NCBI RefSeq assembly: GCF_020911885.1
Contig: NZ_CP087132.1
Coordinates: forward strand, 2,666,001-2,730,000
From: Flavobacterium acetivorans
Lineage (GTDB): Bacteria; Bacteroidota; Bacteroidia; Flavobacteriales; Flavobacteriaceae
Length of the DNA: 64,000 bases
Direction of reading: 5' to 3'
Shown here in pieces: positions 55,819 through 64,000 of this stretch (position 1 is its first letter; each line of letters starts with the position of its first letter). The position numbers were made by a program, and so were the translations under genes. The notes below the pieces were generated by a model. It was given only the letters and a program-made list of their open reading frames with translations, was not told the origin of the DNA and ran no database searches.

Positions 55819-55883
55819 ACTTATATTTAATTGGTTTTAAACTAGCTGTTTAATGGTTTCTGTTTGATTTTTATAAAATAGTT

Positions 55884-56783
55884 ATGAAAGCATTGGTAAT
55901 TTCTGGTGGCGGTAGTAAGGGCGCTTTTGCTGGAGGTGTGGCTCAGTATTTATTGCAAAATAAAAATAAAAATTATGATCTTTTCATTGGAACTTCAACC
56001 GGAAGCTTGCTTATTCCTCATTTGGCTTTAGGGAAAATTGATAAAATTTATACTGTATTCACAGATGTTAATATGGCTAAAATATTTGATGTTAATCCTT
56101 TTATCGTTAAAAATAAAAACGGAATTGACACTGTAAGAATTAATCATTTTAATATGATCAAGCAGTTTTTTAGAAGGAGAAGAACCTTTGGTGAAAGTAA
56201 AAGGTTGCTTAATTACATCAAAGAGAGCTTTACGATTGAAGATTTTGATCAATTAAAGGCACTACAAACAGATATAGTGATTAGCGTTACTAATCTTTCT
56301 AAAAATAGAGCCGAATATAAATCAATTCATGATTGTAACTATGATGAATTTTGCAATTGGATTTGGATTTCGAGTAACTATATTCCCTTTATGAGTTTGG
56401 TTTCGATCAATGGATTTGATTACGGCGATGGGGGATTTTCGAGTTTGGTTCCTATTCAACAAGCTATTATTCGCGGTGCTACCGAGATAGATGTGATTGT
56501 TTTGGAAACCGAAAAGACAACCGATAAAATTGCCATCGGAAAAAATCCCTTTTCACTATTGATTGATTTATTCCGAATTGAATTAGATCAAATTGAAAAG
56601 CATGATATCTTGTTAGGAAAACTAACCGCAGCTGATAATAATGTAAAATTAAATATTTTCTACACGCCTATAGAACTGACGCACAACGCTCTGGTTTTTA
56701 ATAATGATAAAATGAAAGAATGGTGGAAAAAAGGCTTTGAATACGCTCACAATAAAAGCGAACCTAAAGAAAACCTCATTTGA
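55884..56783 (+). CDS. Patatin-like phospholipase
   Basis: 299 aa, no signal peptide, so probably cytoplasmic or effector-like. Oxyanion-hole motif SGGGSKGAFAGG (about 7-18), nucleophile elbow G36-T-S38-T-G40 with Ser38, and the dyad Asp182 in the DGG motif (YGDGGFSS). A lipid acyl hydrolase. It ends 2 nt before the stop of the convergent gene, with no terminator between. Confidence 0.9.
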   Translation: MKALVISGGGSKGAFAGGVAQYLLQNKNKNYDLFIGTSTGSLLIPHLALGKIDKIYTVFTDVNMAKIFDVNPFIVKNKNGIDTVRINHFNMIKQFFRRRRTFGESKRLLNYIKESFTIEDFDQLKALQTDIVISVTNLSKNRAEYKSIHDCNYDEFCNWIWISSNYIPFMSLVSINGFDYGDGGFSSLVPIQQAIIRGATEIDVIVLETEKTTDKIAIGKNPFSLLIDLFRIELDQIEKHDILLGKLTAADNNVKLNIFYTPIELTHNALVFNNDKMKEWWKKGFEYAHNKSEPKENLI

Positions 56784-56785
56784 TT

Positions 56786-57307
56786 TTACCACAGCTGTCC
56801 TACTTCGTTTTTTATAAAAGCCAAAGCAGCACTGCTTGGAGACGGTTTTTCCAATAAATCAGCAATAACTAATTCCCGCAAACCATCAGCAGATTTTACT
56901 TTCTCGTTTCTGGCAGCTAGTCGAATCATTTGGATAGTAGCGTTTTTTGCCGTTACAATGATGGACCAACATTCGTCAGAAATGTAAACTTGTTGGGCTA
57001 AATTATGTTCAAATTCTTGTTCAATTTGTGCAATTACAAAATTTTGGTATTCAGTTTTATCATCAGAAATTGGATTGATACGCACCATTAATTGTGAAGG
57101 ATTGATGCGTTCCATCAACAAAGTCAATCGCTCATAAGCTTGCAAACGAAGCGGTAATGTGGCTGATTGATTGTCTTTTTGCAACAACCATCGTCGGGTG
57201 TTTTGCTGGTCTTTAAAATGAGAATTAAATAAAAAGTAAGCGACGCTACCTGTGATTAATGAAGGTAGGGAATAAGCTATTATTTCAACGATAGTTGTAG
57301 AATCCAT
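56786..57307 (-). CDS. Uncharacterised bitopic membrane protein of Bacteroidota
   Basis: 173 aa from the ATG at 57307 (MDSTTIVEIIAYSLPSLITGSVAYFLF). The frame is open up to 57400, but that longer start lies inside the divergent promoter palindrome and adds a non-homologous-looking lead, so it is rejected. One N-terminal membrane helix (about 8-28), then a soluble helical domain with RLQAYERLTLLMERINP and EFEHNLAQQVYISDECW. I recall it as a conserved flavobacterial family without known function. Divergent from the TSUP permease gene. Confidence 0.75.
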   Translation of the reverse strand: MDSTTIVEIIAYSLPSLITGSVAYFLFNSHFKDQQNTRRWLLQKDNQSATLPLRLQAYERLTLLMERINPSQLMVRINPISDDKTEYQNFVIAQIEQEFEHNLAQQVYISDECWSIIVTAKNATIQMIRLAARNEKVKSADGLRELVIADLLEKPSPSSAALAFIKNEVGQLW

Positions 57308-57389
57308 TAGTTTTAAATTTTGAAAAGCAAAAATATACTTTTTGCCGATAAATTTACATGAATTATGATTGAAAGTACGATTGGAGTGG

Positions 57390-57405
57390 TATTTTTGCAA
57401 AAATA
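57390..57405. promoter_or_regulatory. Back-to-back -7 boxes forming a perfect palindrome
   Basis: TATTTTTGCAAAAATA: the left half is an exact -7 box for the plus-strand permease gene (48 nt before its ATG), with ATTG at 57368-57371 as a -33 candidate (18-nt spacer). The right half is an exact -7 box for the minus-strand gene (83 nt before its ATG). Confidence 0.55.
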
Positions 57406-57444
57406 TTTTAGCCCTTAAAATATTTAATTTTTATTGACCATTCA

Positions 57445-58212
57445 ATGGATACTTATATCATTATTTTTCTTTGCCTTGCTGCTTTTGCCGCTGGATTTAT
57501 TGATGCTATTGTCGGTGGCGGCGGACTTATTCAAACACCGGTAGGCTTAATTTTATTGCCTAATTTACCCGTTTCAACAGTTGTTGGAACTTTAAAAATA
57601 CCAGCATTTAGCGGAACTTCATTCGCTGCTTTTCAATACCTGAAAAAGGTAGATATGAATTGGAAATTATTGTTTATCATGATGGGAGTAGCTTTGCCTT
57701 CCGCTTTTTTGGGCTCTACTTTGTTGACTTATATGAGCAATGATTTTATGAAGCCCTTATTGCTTTTTGTCCTTTCGCTTTTAGCGATTTATACCTACGC
57801 CAAGAAAAATTTCGGACAACATGTGGAACGAAATATTTCTGAAAGAACACAAATTTTAAATGCAATACTAATCAGTTTTGTGGTTGGTTTTTATGATGGA
57901 TTTATTGGTCCGGGAACCGGGAGTTTTTTTGTGGTGGCTTTTATTGCCTTAATGGGGTTTGATTTTCTTCATGCTTCTGCAAATGCTAAAATGGTCAATC
58001 TGGCGACTAATTTTGGATCGATCTGCTTGTTTATGATCAAAGGAAAAATCATTTGGGCTATCGCTTTACCCATGGCTGCGAGTAACGCTCTTGGCGGATG
58101 GATTGGCGCTAAACTGGCTATTTCTAAAGGAAACGGCTTTATTCGAATTTTCTTCTTGGTGGTTGTCGTTGGGACTTTGATTCGTTTTGCTTACGATGTC
58201 TTTTTTAAATAA
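57445..58212 (+). CDS. TSUP (TauE/SafE) family permease
   Basis: 255 aa, about eight hydrophobic helices. The family motif AGFIDAIVGGGGLIQTPVGLIL is at the N-terminus and its inverted-repeat counterpart VGFYDGFIGPGTGSFFVVAFIALMG in the middle. Family members move sulfite, sulfoacetate or other organosulfur anions; the substrate here is not evident and no sulfur genes are adjacent. Start: the ATG at 57445 after the palindromic promoter. Confidence 0.9.
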   Translation: MDTYIIIFLCLAAFAAGFIDAIVGGGGLIQTPVGLILLPNLPVSTVVGTLKIPAFSGTSFAAFQYLKKVDMNWKLLFIMMGVALPSAFLGSTLLTYMSNDFMKPLLLFVLSLLAIYTYAKKNFGQHVERNISERTQILNAILISFVVGFYDGFIGPGTGSFFVVAFIALMGFDFLHASANAKMVNLATNFGSICLFMIKGKIIWAIALPMAASNALGGWIGAKLAISKGNGFIRIFFLVVVVGTLIRFAYDVFFK

Positions 58213-58264
58213 GATTAATTGCTGTTTTTAATTCTGTTTAAGAACTTTCTAATTCTTAAATTCA

Positions 58265-58272
58265 TATTTTTG
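58265..58272 (+). promoter_or_regulatory. Putative -7 box of the UvrD-type helicase gene
   Basis: TATTTTTG, exact consensus, 19 nt before the ATG. A -33 TTTG is not clear. Confidence 0.45.
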
Positions 58273-58290
58273 CATAAATAGAAAATTTCA

Positions 58291-60624
58291 ATGCAAAAAT
58301 ACATTTCCCAACTTAACGAAGCCCAACGCGAACCCGTATTACAGAAAGACGGACCAATGATTATTATTGCTGGTGCAGGTTCAGGAAAAACCCGTGTTTT
58401 AACAATCAGAATTGCTTATTTGATGCATCAGGGAATAGATGCATTTAATATTTTATCGCTTACCTTTACCAATAAGGCAGCGCGTGAAATGAAAAAACGA
58501 ATTGCGGATATTGTTGGAAATAGCGAGGCCAAAAATCTTTGGATGGGAACTTTTCACTCTGTTTTTGCCAAAATTTTGCGTTCCGAAGCTTCTCTTTTGG
58601 GTTATCCATCTAATTTTACGATATACGATTCTCAGGATTCCCTGCGCGCGATTTCAGGGATTATCAAAGAAATGCAATTGGATAGAGATGTTTATAAACC
58701 CAAACAGGTTTTGAGTAGGATTTCTAATTTTAAAAATAGTTTGATCACTGTTAAAGCTTATTTTAACGACCCAGATTTACAGGAAGCAGATGCGATGTCC
58801 AAAAAGCCTCGAATGGGCGAGCTGTATCAAAAATATGTAGAAAGATGTTTCAAATCTGGAGCCATGGATTTTGATGATTTGTTGTTGAAAACCAATGAAT
58901 TGCTAACTCGATTCCCAGAAGTTCTAGCCAAATACCAAAACCGTTTTCGTTATATTCTGGTGGATGAGTACCAAGATACCAATCATTCGCAATATTTGAT
59001 TGTAAGAGCTTTGTCGGACAAATTTCAAAATATATGTGTGGTTGGTGATGATGCCCAAAGTATTTATGCTTTTCGTGGTGCCAATATCAATAACATCTTA
59101 AATTTTCAAAAAGATTATGAAGGCGTAAAAACCTTCCGACTCGAACAAAATTACCGTTCGACAAGGAATATTGTGGAGGCAGCCAATACCATTATCGATA
59201 AAAATAAAGTCAAGCTGGATAAAATTGTTTGGACGGCCAATGATTTTGGTCCAAAGATAAAAATACACCGCAGCATGACCGATGCTGAGGAAGGACGTTT
59301 TGTTGCCGGTACCATTTTCGAACAAAAGATGCAAAACCAAATGACCAATGGTCAATTTGCAATTTTATACCGTACCAATGCACAATCCCGTGCAATGGAG
59401 GATGCCTTGAGAAAAAGAGATATTCCATATCGCATTTACGGCGGACTGTCTTTTTATCAAAGAAAAGAAATAAAAGACGTACTCTGTTATTTGCGATTGG
59501 TAATCAATCCAAAAGATGAGGAAGCATTGATGCGTGTTATTAATTATCCGGCTCGCGGTATTGGTGATACCACAGTTGAGAAACTGGTTGTTGCCGCCAA
59601 TCACTACAAGCGATCCATATTTGAAGTCATGCAGAATATTGACAAAATTGACTTGAAACTGAATTCCGGTACCAAGCAAAGACTAAAAGATTTTGTGACG
59701 ATGATTCAGAGTTTTCAAGTAATCAATGAGAACCAGGATGCCTTTTATATCACCGATCATGTTTCTAAAAAAACGGGATTGGTACAGGAACTGAAAAAAG
59801 ATGCTACACCGGAAGGAATGGCAAAAATTCAGAATATCGAAGAACTCTTAAACGGACTGAAGGATTTCACCGAAGGTCAAAAAGAAATAGACGGTGCTCG
59901 TGGCGCTTTATCTGAATTCATGGAAGACGTAGCATTGGCAACGGATTTAGATAAGGATACCAGCGACGAAGACCGTGTGGCTTTGATGACCATACACCTG
60001 GCCAAAGGATTAGAATTTCCCCACGTTTTTGTGGTGGGAATGGAAGAGGATTTGTTCCCGAGTGCCATGAGTATGAGCACCCGATCGGAACTGGAAGAAG
60101 AACGACGCTTGTTTTATGTTGCCCTGACAAGAGCGGAGCATCAGGCTTATTTGACTTATGCCCAATCGCGTTACCGCTGGGGAAAATTAACAGATAGTGA
60201 ACCTTCCCGTTTTATTGAAGAAATTGATGCTCAATATTTGGAGTATCTGACTCCGGCAGAAAGTAATTATCGTTATCGACCGATGATTGACATTGATGTT
60301 TTTGGAGATGTAGATAAATCAAAACTGCGTTTGGCAAAACCGGCAAATGCAGTGCCTCCTAAACATATCACTGATAAGGAACCCAAGACAGATTTAAATA
60401 TTCGTAAATTGAAACCAGTTTCGGCCAATGCTCCTTCGGGTAGTGCTAATTTGTTTGATAATAAATTAGCAGCTGGAAACGTGGTAATGCACGAACGTTT
60501 TGGCAAAGGACAAGTTTTAAACTTAGAAGGCGTAGGTGCTGATAAAAAGGCAGAAATTAAGTTTGAGGTAGGCGGCATTAAAAAATTATTATTGCGTTTT
60601 GCAAAACTGGATATTATAGGATAG
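58291..60624 (+). CDS. UvrD/PcrA-type SF1A DNA helicase
   Basis: 777 aa. Motifs in order: Q-motif LNEAQREPV, Walker A IIAGAGSGKTRVL (about 25-38), LTFTNKAAREMKKR (Ia), VDEYQDTNHSQY (II), GDDAQSIYAFRGA (III), FRLEQNYRST (IV), MTIHLAKGLEFPHVFVVGMEEDLFP (V) and EERRLFYVALTRA (VI). The C-terminal ~60 residues (GNVVMHERFGKGQVLNLEG) form the Tudor-like tail of PcrA/UvrD that binds RNA polymerase. 3'-5' helicase in repair and transcription-coupled processes. Confidence 0.93.
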   Translation: MQKYISQLNEAQREPVLQKDGPMIIIAGAGSGKTRVLTIRIAYLMHQGIDAFNILSLTFTNKAAREMKKRIADIVGNSEAKNLWMGTFHSVFAKILRSEASLLGYPSNFTIYDSQDSLRAISGIIKEMQLDRDVYKPKQVLSRISNFKNSLITVKAYFNDPDLQEADAMSKKPRMGELYQKYVERCFKSGAMDFDDLLLKTNELLTRFPEVLAKYQNRFRYILVDEYQDTNHSQYLIVRALSDKFQNICVVGDDAQSIYAFRGANINNILNFQKDYEGVKTFRLEQNYRSTRNIVEAANTIIDKNKVKLDKIVWTANDFGPKIKIHRSMTDAEEGRFVAGTIFEQKMQNQMTNGQFAILYRTNAQSRAMEDALRKRDIPYRIYGGLSFYQRKEIKDVLCYLRLVINPKDEEALMRVINYPARGIGDTTVEKLVVAANHYKRSIFEVMQNIDKIDLKLNSGTKQRLKDFVTMIQSFQVINENQDAFYITDHVSKKTGLVQELKKDATPEGMAKIQNIEELLNGLKDFTEGQKEIDGARGALSEFMEDVALATDLDKDTSDEDRVALMTIHLAKGLEFPHVFVVGMEEDLFPSAMSMSTRSELEEERRLFYVALTRAEHQAYLTYAQSRYRWGKLTDSEPSRFIEEIDAQYLEYLTPAESNYRYRPMIDIDVFGDVDKSKLRLAKPANAVPPKHITDKEPKTDLNIRKLKPVSANAPSGSANLFDNKLAAGNVVMHERFGKGQVLNLEGVGADKKAEIKFEVGGIKKLLLRFAKLDIIG

Positions 60625-60706
60625 TTTTCAGTGATCAGTTTTTTAGTATTCAGTTTCAGTGTTAAATCAGCTAATTAAAAATCGTTAATCAAAAATTTTC
60701 AATCTC

Positions 60707-61327
60707 ATGGCTCAATTTATAAAAATATACGAAGACAAACCCAGTGAAGCAGCGATAGCCAAGGTGGTAAAGGTGCTAAAAGAAGGAGGTTTGATAATCT
60801 ACCCAACAGATACCGTTTACGGTTTGGGTTGCGATATTACGAATTCCAAAGCCTTAGAGCGCATTGCCAGAATAAAAGGAATCAAATTAGATAAAGCTAA
60901 TTTTTCTTTTATTTGTCACGATTTGAGTAATTTGTCGGATTATGTGAAGCAAATTGACACCTCCACTTTTAAATTGTTAAAAAGAGCCTTACCGGGACCT
61001 TATACATTTATTTTGCCTGGAAATAATAACTTGCCAAAGGAATTCAAAAAGAAAACCACGGTAGGAATCCGTGTTCCGGATAATTCCATTGCTTTAGAAA
61101 TTGTTCGTCAGTTGGGTAATCCCATTGTTTCCACTTCGATTCGTGATGAGGATGATGTAATCGAATACACTACAGATCCTGAGCTTATTTTTGAAAAATG
61201 GCAAAACCTGGTCGATTTGGTTATTGATGGTGGTTATGGTGACAACGTAGGTTCTACTATTATTGATTTGTCAGGTCATGAACCAGTTATCATCAGGGAA
61301 GGTAAGGGCGACGTAGATATTATTTAA
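60707..61327 (+). CDS. L-threonylcarbamoyladenylate synthase (Sua5/YrdC/TsaC family)
   Basis: 206 aa, a single YrdC domain without the Sua5 C-terminal extension. GGLIIYPTDTVYGLGCDI near the N-terminus, then LKRALPGPYTFIL and GIRVPDN, all part of the binding cavity for ATP, threonine and bicarbonate. Makes the precursor of the t6A37 tRNA modification. Followed by about 100 nt of spacer holding an inverted repeat, with no T-run terminator. Confidence 0.9.
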   Translation: MAQFIKIYEDKPSEAAIAKVVKVLKEGGLIIYPTDTVYGLGCDITNSKALERIARIKGIKLDKANFSFICHDLSNLSDYVKQIDTSTFKLLKRALPGPYTFILPGNNNLPKEFKKKTTVGIRVPDNSIALEIVRQLGNPIVSTSIRDEDDVIEYTTDPELIFEKWQNLVDLVIDGGYGDNVGSTIIDLSGHEPVIIREGKGDVDII

Positions 61328-61381
61328 AGATTATTTACCATTCACTAGCCAATAAATGCATTTCACTATCTTTATTTTTTA

Positions 61382-61420
61382 TTAAAATTCAAATCATCCG
61401 ACTTTTGATTTGAATTTTAA
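61382..61420. repeat. Perfect 15-bp inverted repeat upstream of the LytS-like kinase gene
   Basis: Arms TTAAAATTCAAATCA (61382-61396) and TGATTTGAATTTTAA (61406-61420), 9-nt loop, ending 11 nt before the ATG. No T-run follows, which speaks against a plain terminator. Confidence 0.6.
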
Positions 61421-61431
61421 AAAACAGCATT

Positions 61432-62829
61432 ATGAAAGCATTTAAAAAGTTATGTTTACTTAGCATTTTACCTTTAGTAGTAATTGCAGTAATCTCCATA
61501 ATTATTAGTGGTTCATTTAAATTTGTACAAATATGGAGGATTAATATCTTTATGACGGGATTTTTCGGTCTAATTTCTTTGGTGTACGTTTGCATTTTTG
61601 AAAAACGGCAGCAGAAAAAAGAGGAGACCGTGCGAAATTTATTGCTTTCCGCTATTTTACTTTTTATTTCGGTGTTTTGTTTTGCTTTACTAGTTTCTAA
61701 ATTATTTTTGAACAGCTATACTATTCAAATTTCATCGCTGCAAGCTCTTGTAGCAATTTGTGTTTTTTTTGCTGAATTTCTTTTTTTTTCACTTTTAGAC
61801 TATTCTTCTAAGATAAACGAATTGTTAGTGTTCAATGAAAAACCATTGTATTATTTAAAATTAGTGTTAGGAATAAGTTTAATTGAATCTATAATTACAA
61901 TGACTATTGTGTTATCTACATACGATTACCTTTTCCATTTTTCCGATTATTTCCATTTAAATAAACTTATTGTGTTTTTCTTTAAAATTGAATGGCACTG
62001 TTTAAAAATTTCAGTAGTTTCATTGGCTTTAATTTGGTTTTTAACCCATTTTACAGTGTTCAAACGAAATTATTTATTTATAGTAATAATAGCTACATTA
62101 TTAACTTTACCCATATCATTACAGTTGCCTGTTTCTAATAATCATTTTTTAATAGTTGTCTTGAACGCTTCAATCTTTTCGGCCTCTGTAATAATGATTA
62201 TACTGCTTTATACCAATAAATTGAAAAGTAATGATTTTAAAATTAAAACTTTAACCAATTCCTTTTCTAAAAAAGAAGCCGAATATTTGCAATTGAAAAA
62301 TCAGGTGAATCCTCATTTTTTGTTCAATAATTTGAACACTTTAATTTCTTTTATCGAAATAAATCCTAAGAAAGCGGTTGAATTTGGTCATCATTTATCG
62401 AATACCTATCGTCATTATTTAAAGAATCAAAACGATGATTTTGTTTTACTGAAAGAGGAATTGGAGTTCATAAAAGAATATTTAGAAATTTATAAGGCGA
62501 AATTTGAAAATGGTTTTTCATTTGAAATTAGCGCTCTTCCAAAAGAAAACGAATACATATTGTCCATTTCGCTGCAGGAAACTGTGGACAACGTTTTTAA
62601 GCATAACAAGATGGACGAAGATAGCCCTTTGGAAATCAGAATTTCAACAGGTGATAATGGCTTGCTTATTGAGAATTCCGTTTCTAATAAATTCAGCAAG
62701 CAATCCAATCAAGTAGGTTTGGAAAATATTAATAGACGCTATAAAATTTTGACTAATAAAGAAATCCAGATTAATGACAGTTCAAGTATCTATCAAGTAA
62801 ATCTTCCCATTTTAACACTTGAATCCTAA
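61432..62829 (+). CDS. LytS/YehU-type sensor histidine kinase
   Basis: 465 aa. About eight N-terminal membrane helices (to about 265), a short coiled coil (SKKEAEYLQLKNQ), then the His_kinase (PF06580-type) domain with phospho-acceptor H295 in NQVNPHFLFNNLNTL, followed by a HATPase domain (LQETVDNVFKHN as the N box; VGLENINRRYKIL as the G box). Senses an unknown membrane or extracellular signal. Overlaps the response regulator by one base (TAATG), so the two form a two-component system. Confidence 0.9.
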   Translation: MKAFKKLCLLSILPLVVIAVISIIISGSFKFVQIWRINIFMTGFFGLISLVYVCIFEKRQQKKEETVRNLLLSAILLFISVFCFALLVSKLFLNSYTIQISSLQALVAICVFFAEFLFFSLLDYSSKINELLVFNEKPLYYLKLVLGISLIESIITMTIVLSTYDYLFHFSDYFHLNKLIVFFFKIEWHCLKISVVSLALIWFLTHFTVFKRNYLFIVIIATLLTLPISLQLPVSNNHFLIVVLNASIFSASVIMIILLYTNKLKSNDFKIKTLTNSFSKKEAEYLQLKNQVNPHFLFNNLNTLISFIEINPKKAVEFGHHLSNTYRHYLKNQNDDFVLLKEELEFIKEYLEIYKAKFENGFSFEISALPKENEYILSISLQETVDNVFKHNKMDEDSPLEIRISTGDNGLLIENSVSNKFSKQSNQVGLENINRRYKILTNKEIQINDSSSIYQVNLPILTLES

Positions 62830-63566
62830 TGACAGCAGTAATTATAGAGGATGAAATTCCTGCAGGAAAACGGTTTGAAAAGCTATTGATGAATAAAGAC
62901 TTCGTCGTTTTGGCTATTTTACCTTCTGTTGTGAGTGCTCTGAAATGGTTTGAAGAAAATAATCATCCAGATTTTGTTTTCATTGATATCAAATTAAGGG
63001 ATGGAAATTGTTTCAGGATATTGGATAAAATTCAAATACAATCCAAAATTGTCTTCACCACGGCCTATGATGAATTTGCGCTGAAGGCATTCAATTACAA
63101 TGCAATTGATTATCTTCTGAAGCCTATTGATGAGTCTAAGTTGGATAAAATGATTTCAAAATATGATGCTTTTAAAACGGGTTTTGCAAATGCGTTGAAC
63201 TGGAAAGTTTTGGAAGAAAATATAGAAAATAAATTTAAGACCTCTTTCCTAGTTTCTTCTGGGAATCATTTAAAAAAAATCGAATCCCATGAAGTGATTT
63301 GTTTTTTTAGTGATGCCAATGCTTCTTTTATTTTGACCAATCAAAAGAGACAATTTGCGATCAATAATTCTTTAGATAACTTAGAGCAAAAGCTCGATCC
63401 AGAATTGTTTTTTAGAATCAACCGAAAGTTTCTGGTCAATAAAAAATACATCTCAGCATTGAAAAATGAGAGCCAAATGGTACTTCAAATTCCTGATGCA
63501 AAAGAATTTGATTTTGTGGTCAGCCGATTAAGAATAAAGACCTTTTTAGAATGGTATAAAAAATAA
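62829..63566 (+). CDS. LytTR-type response regulator
   Basis: 245 aa. Receiver domain with acidic pocket E7/D8, phospho-acceptor D53 (FVFIDIKLRDG), T/S at VFTTAYDE and K in YLLKPIDE; a linker; then a LytTR DNA-binding domain (about 140-245; FFRINRKFLVNKKYI is diagnostic). Acts as a transcription factor for the adjacent LytS-like kinase. Targets are unknown; the inverted repeat before the kinase gene is a candidate for autoregulation. Confidence 0.92.
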   Translation: MTAVIIEDEIPAGKRFEKLLMNKDFVVLAILPSVVSALKWFEENNHPDFVFIDIKLRDGNCFRILDKIQIQSKIVFTTAYDEFALKAFNYNAIDYLLKPIDESKLDKMISKYDAFKTGFANALNWKVLEENIENKFKTSFLVSSGNHLKKIESHEVICFFSDANASFILTNQKRQFAINNSLDNLEQKLDPELFFRINRKFLVNKKYISALKNESQMVLQIPDAKEFDFVVSRLRIKTFLEWYKK

Positions 63567-63593
63567 AAACGTCTTGATTTCTCAAGACGTTTT
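63566..63593. terminator. Bidirectional terminator after the LytTR gene
   Basis: Perfect 12-bp arms AAAACGTCTTGA and TCAAGACGTTTT with a 4-nt loop, between convergent genes. Confidence 0.8.
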
Positions 63594-63641
63594 ATGATTA
63601 TAAGTAGACTGAACACTAATTACTGTTCACTGAATACGATA

Positions 63642-64000
63642 TTATTTTTGTTGTTTTTTCATTTCTTTTTCAATCATATCATAGAACTGATCGATTTTTG
63701 GCAATACAACGATACGTGTTCTTCTGTTACGCGCTCTGTTTTCAGCAGAATCATTCGCAACCAAAGGAATGTAAGAACTTCTACCTGCAGCAATTAATTG
63801 CTCTGGTTTAACTCCTAATTGATTTGTCAACACACGGATGATAGAAGTAGAACGTTTCACACTTAAATCCCAGTTGTCCAATAAAATTCCGCTTCCGTTC
63901 AATGGAACATTGTCAGTATGACCTTCAACCATACATTCAAAATCAGGTTTGTCATTTACTACTTTAGCTACTTTAGCTAATACTCCTTTTGCTTTGTCAG
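63642..64000 (-). CDS. OmpA/MotB-like protein, C-terminal part (gene runs off the window)
   Basis: The minus-strand frame is open through the window end, so only the last ~118 residues are seen. They form an OmpA-type peptidoglycan-binding domain: MVEGHTDNVPLNG, DLSVKRSTSIIRVL, LIAAGRSSYIPLV and NRARNRRTRIVVLP, followed by a short Lys-rich tail. An envelope protein that binds peptidoglycan; it is distinct from the adhesin-operon OmpA proteins. The N-terminus, which would tell a MotB-like from an OmpA-like protein, is outside. Confidence 0.85.
   Translation of the reverse strand, partial: DKAKGVLAKVAKVVNDKPDFECMVEGHTDNVPLNGSGILLDNWDLSVKRSTSIIRVLTNQLGVKPEQLIAAGRSSYIPLVANDSAENRARNRRTRIVVLPKIDQFYDMIEKEMKKQQK

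Noticed and set aside
57308-57400. N-terminal extension of the minus-strand membrane protein up to 57400
   Set aside because: That start lies inside the divergent promoter palindrome and the extra residues look like translated leader.

Overview
The window looks like chromosomal DNA of a Flavobacterium-type member of the Bacteroidota. The evidence is the low GC content, A-rich start regions with little Shine-Dalgarno signal, many -7 boxes matching the Bacteroidota consensus TAnnTTTG, PorP/SprF proteins, adhesins with gliding-motility (type B) C-terminal sorting domains, and typical flavobacterial gene pairs. I see no tRNA, rRNA, CRISPR array, integrase or prophage.

Layout. 1-5.4 kb is housekeeping: an ABC-F ATPase, pyrR-pyrB, a small conserved protein, ribonuclease Z and pdxH. 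5.6-7.8 kb holds three tandem paralogous CAP-domain lipoproteins; two of them share an identical 44-bp leader. 7.8-31.4 kb, all on the minus strand, is the accessory core: two paralogous operons, each encoding a giant repeat adhesin, then a PorP/SprF outer-membrane protein, then a TPR/PD40/OmpA protein. The larger adhesin (3654 aa) carries 37 nearly identical 243-bp repeats with a higher-order pattern. The smaller (1830 aa) carries nine 237-bp repeats plus DUF11-like domains. Operon 1 also holds a truncated copy of the OmpA-protein N-terminus.

32.3-36.5 kb encodes polyphosphate metabolism (sixA-like, ppk1, ppx) and a TMEM175-like channel. 36.7-46.4 kb has a secreted fasciclin protein, pheT, a bestrophin-like channel and a tripartite RND efflux operon. 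46.7-50.4 kb has recG and a GAF histidine kinase. 50.5-52.2 kb is a truncated VOC gene beside a satD-DUF3307 operon with two tandem palindromes in front. 52.3-57.3 kb has a Dph6-like ATPase, a RAYT transposase gene with its own REP-like palindromes inside the reading frame, an M1 aminopeptidase, a patatin and an uncharacterised membrane protein. 57.4-64 kb has a TSUP permease, a UvrD-type helicase, a Sua5/YrdC protein, a LytS/LytTR two-component pair and the 3' end of an OmpA/MotB-like gene.

How it works together: the two adhesin operons probably each make a surface protein exported by the type IX secretion system, with a dedicated PorP/SprF partner and a periplasmic or cell-wall OmpA component. 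The core T9SS genes are not in this window. The most interesting signals are the higher-order structure of the 37-repeat array, the partial duplication inside operon 1, the REP-in-RAYT arrangement, the double SatD-operon palindrome, and the shared leader of the CAP lipoproteins.
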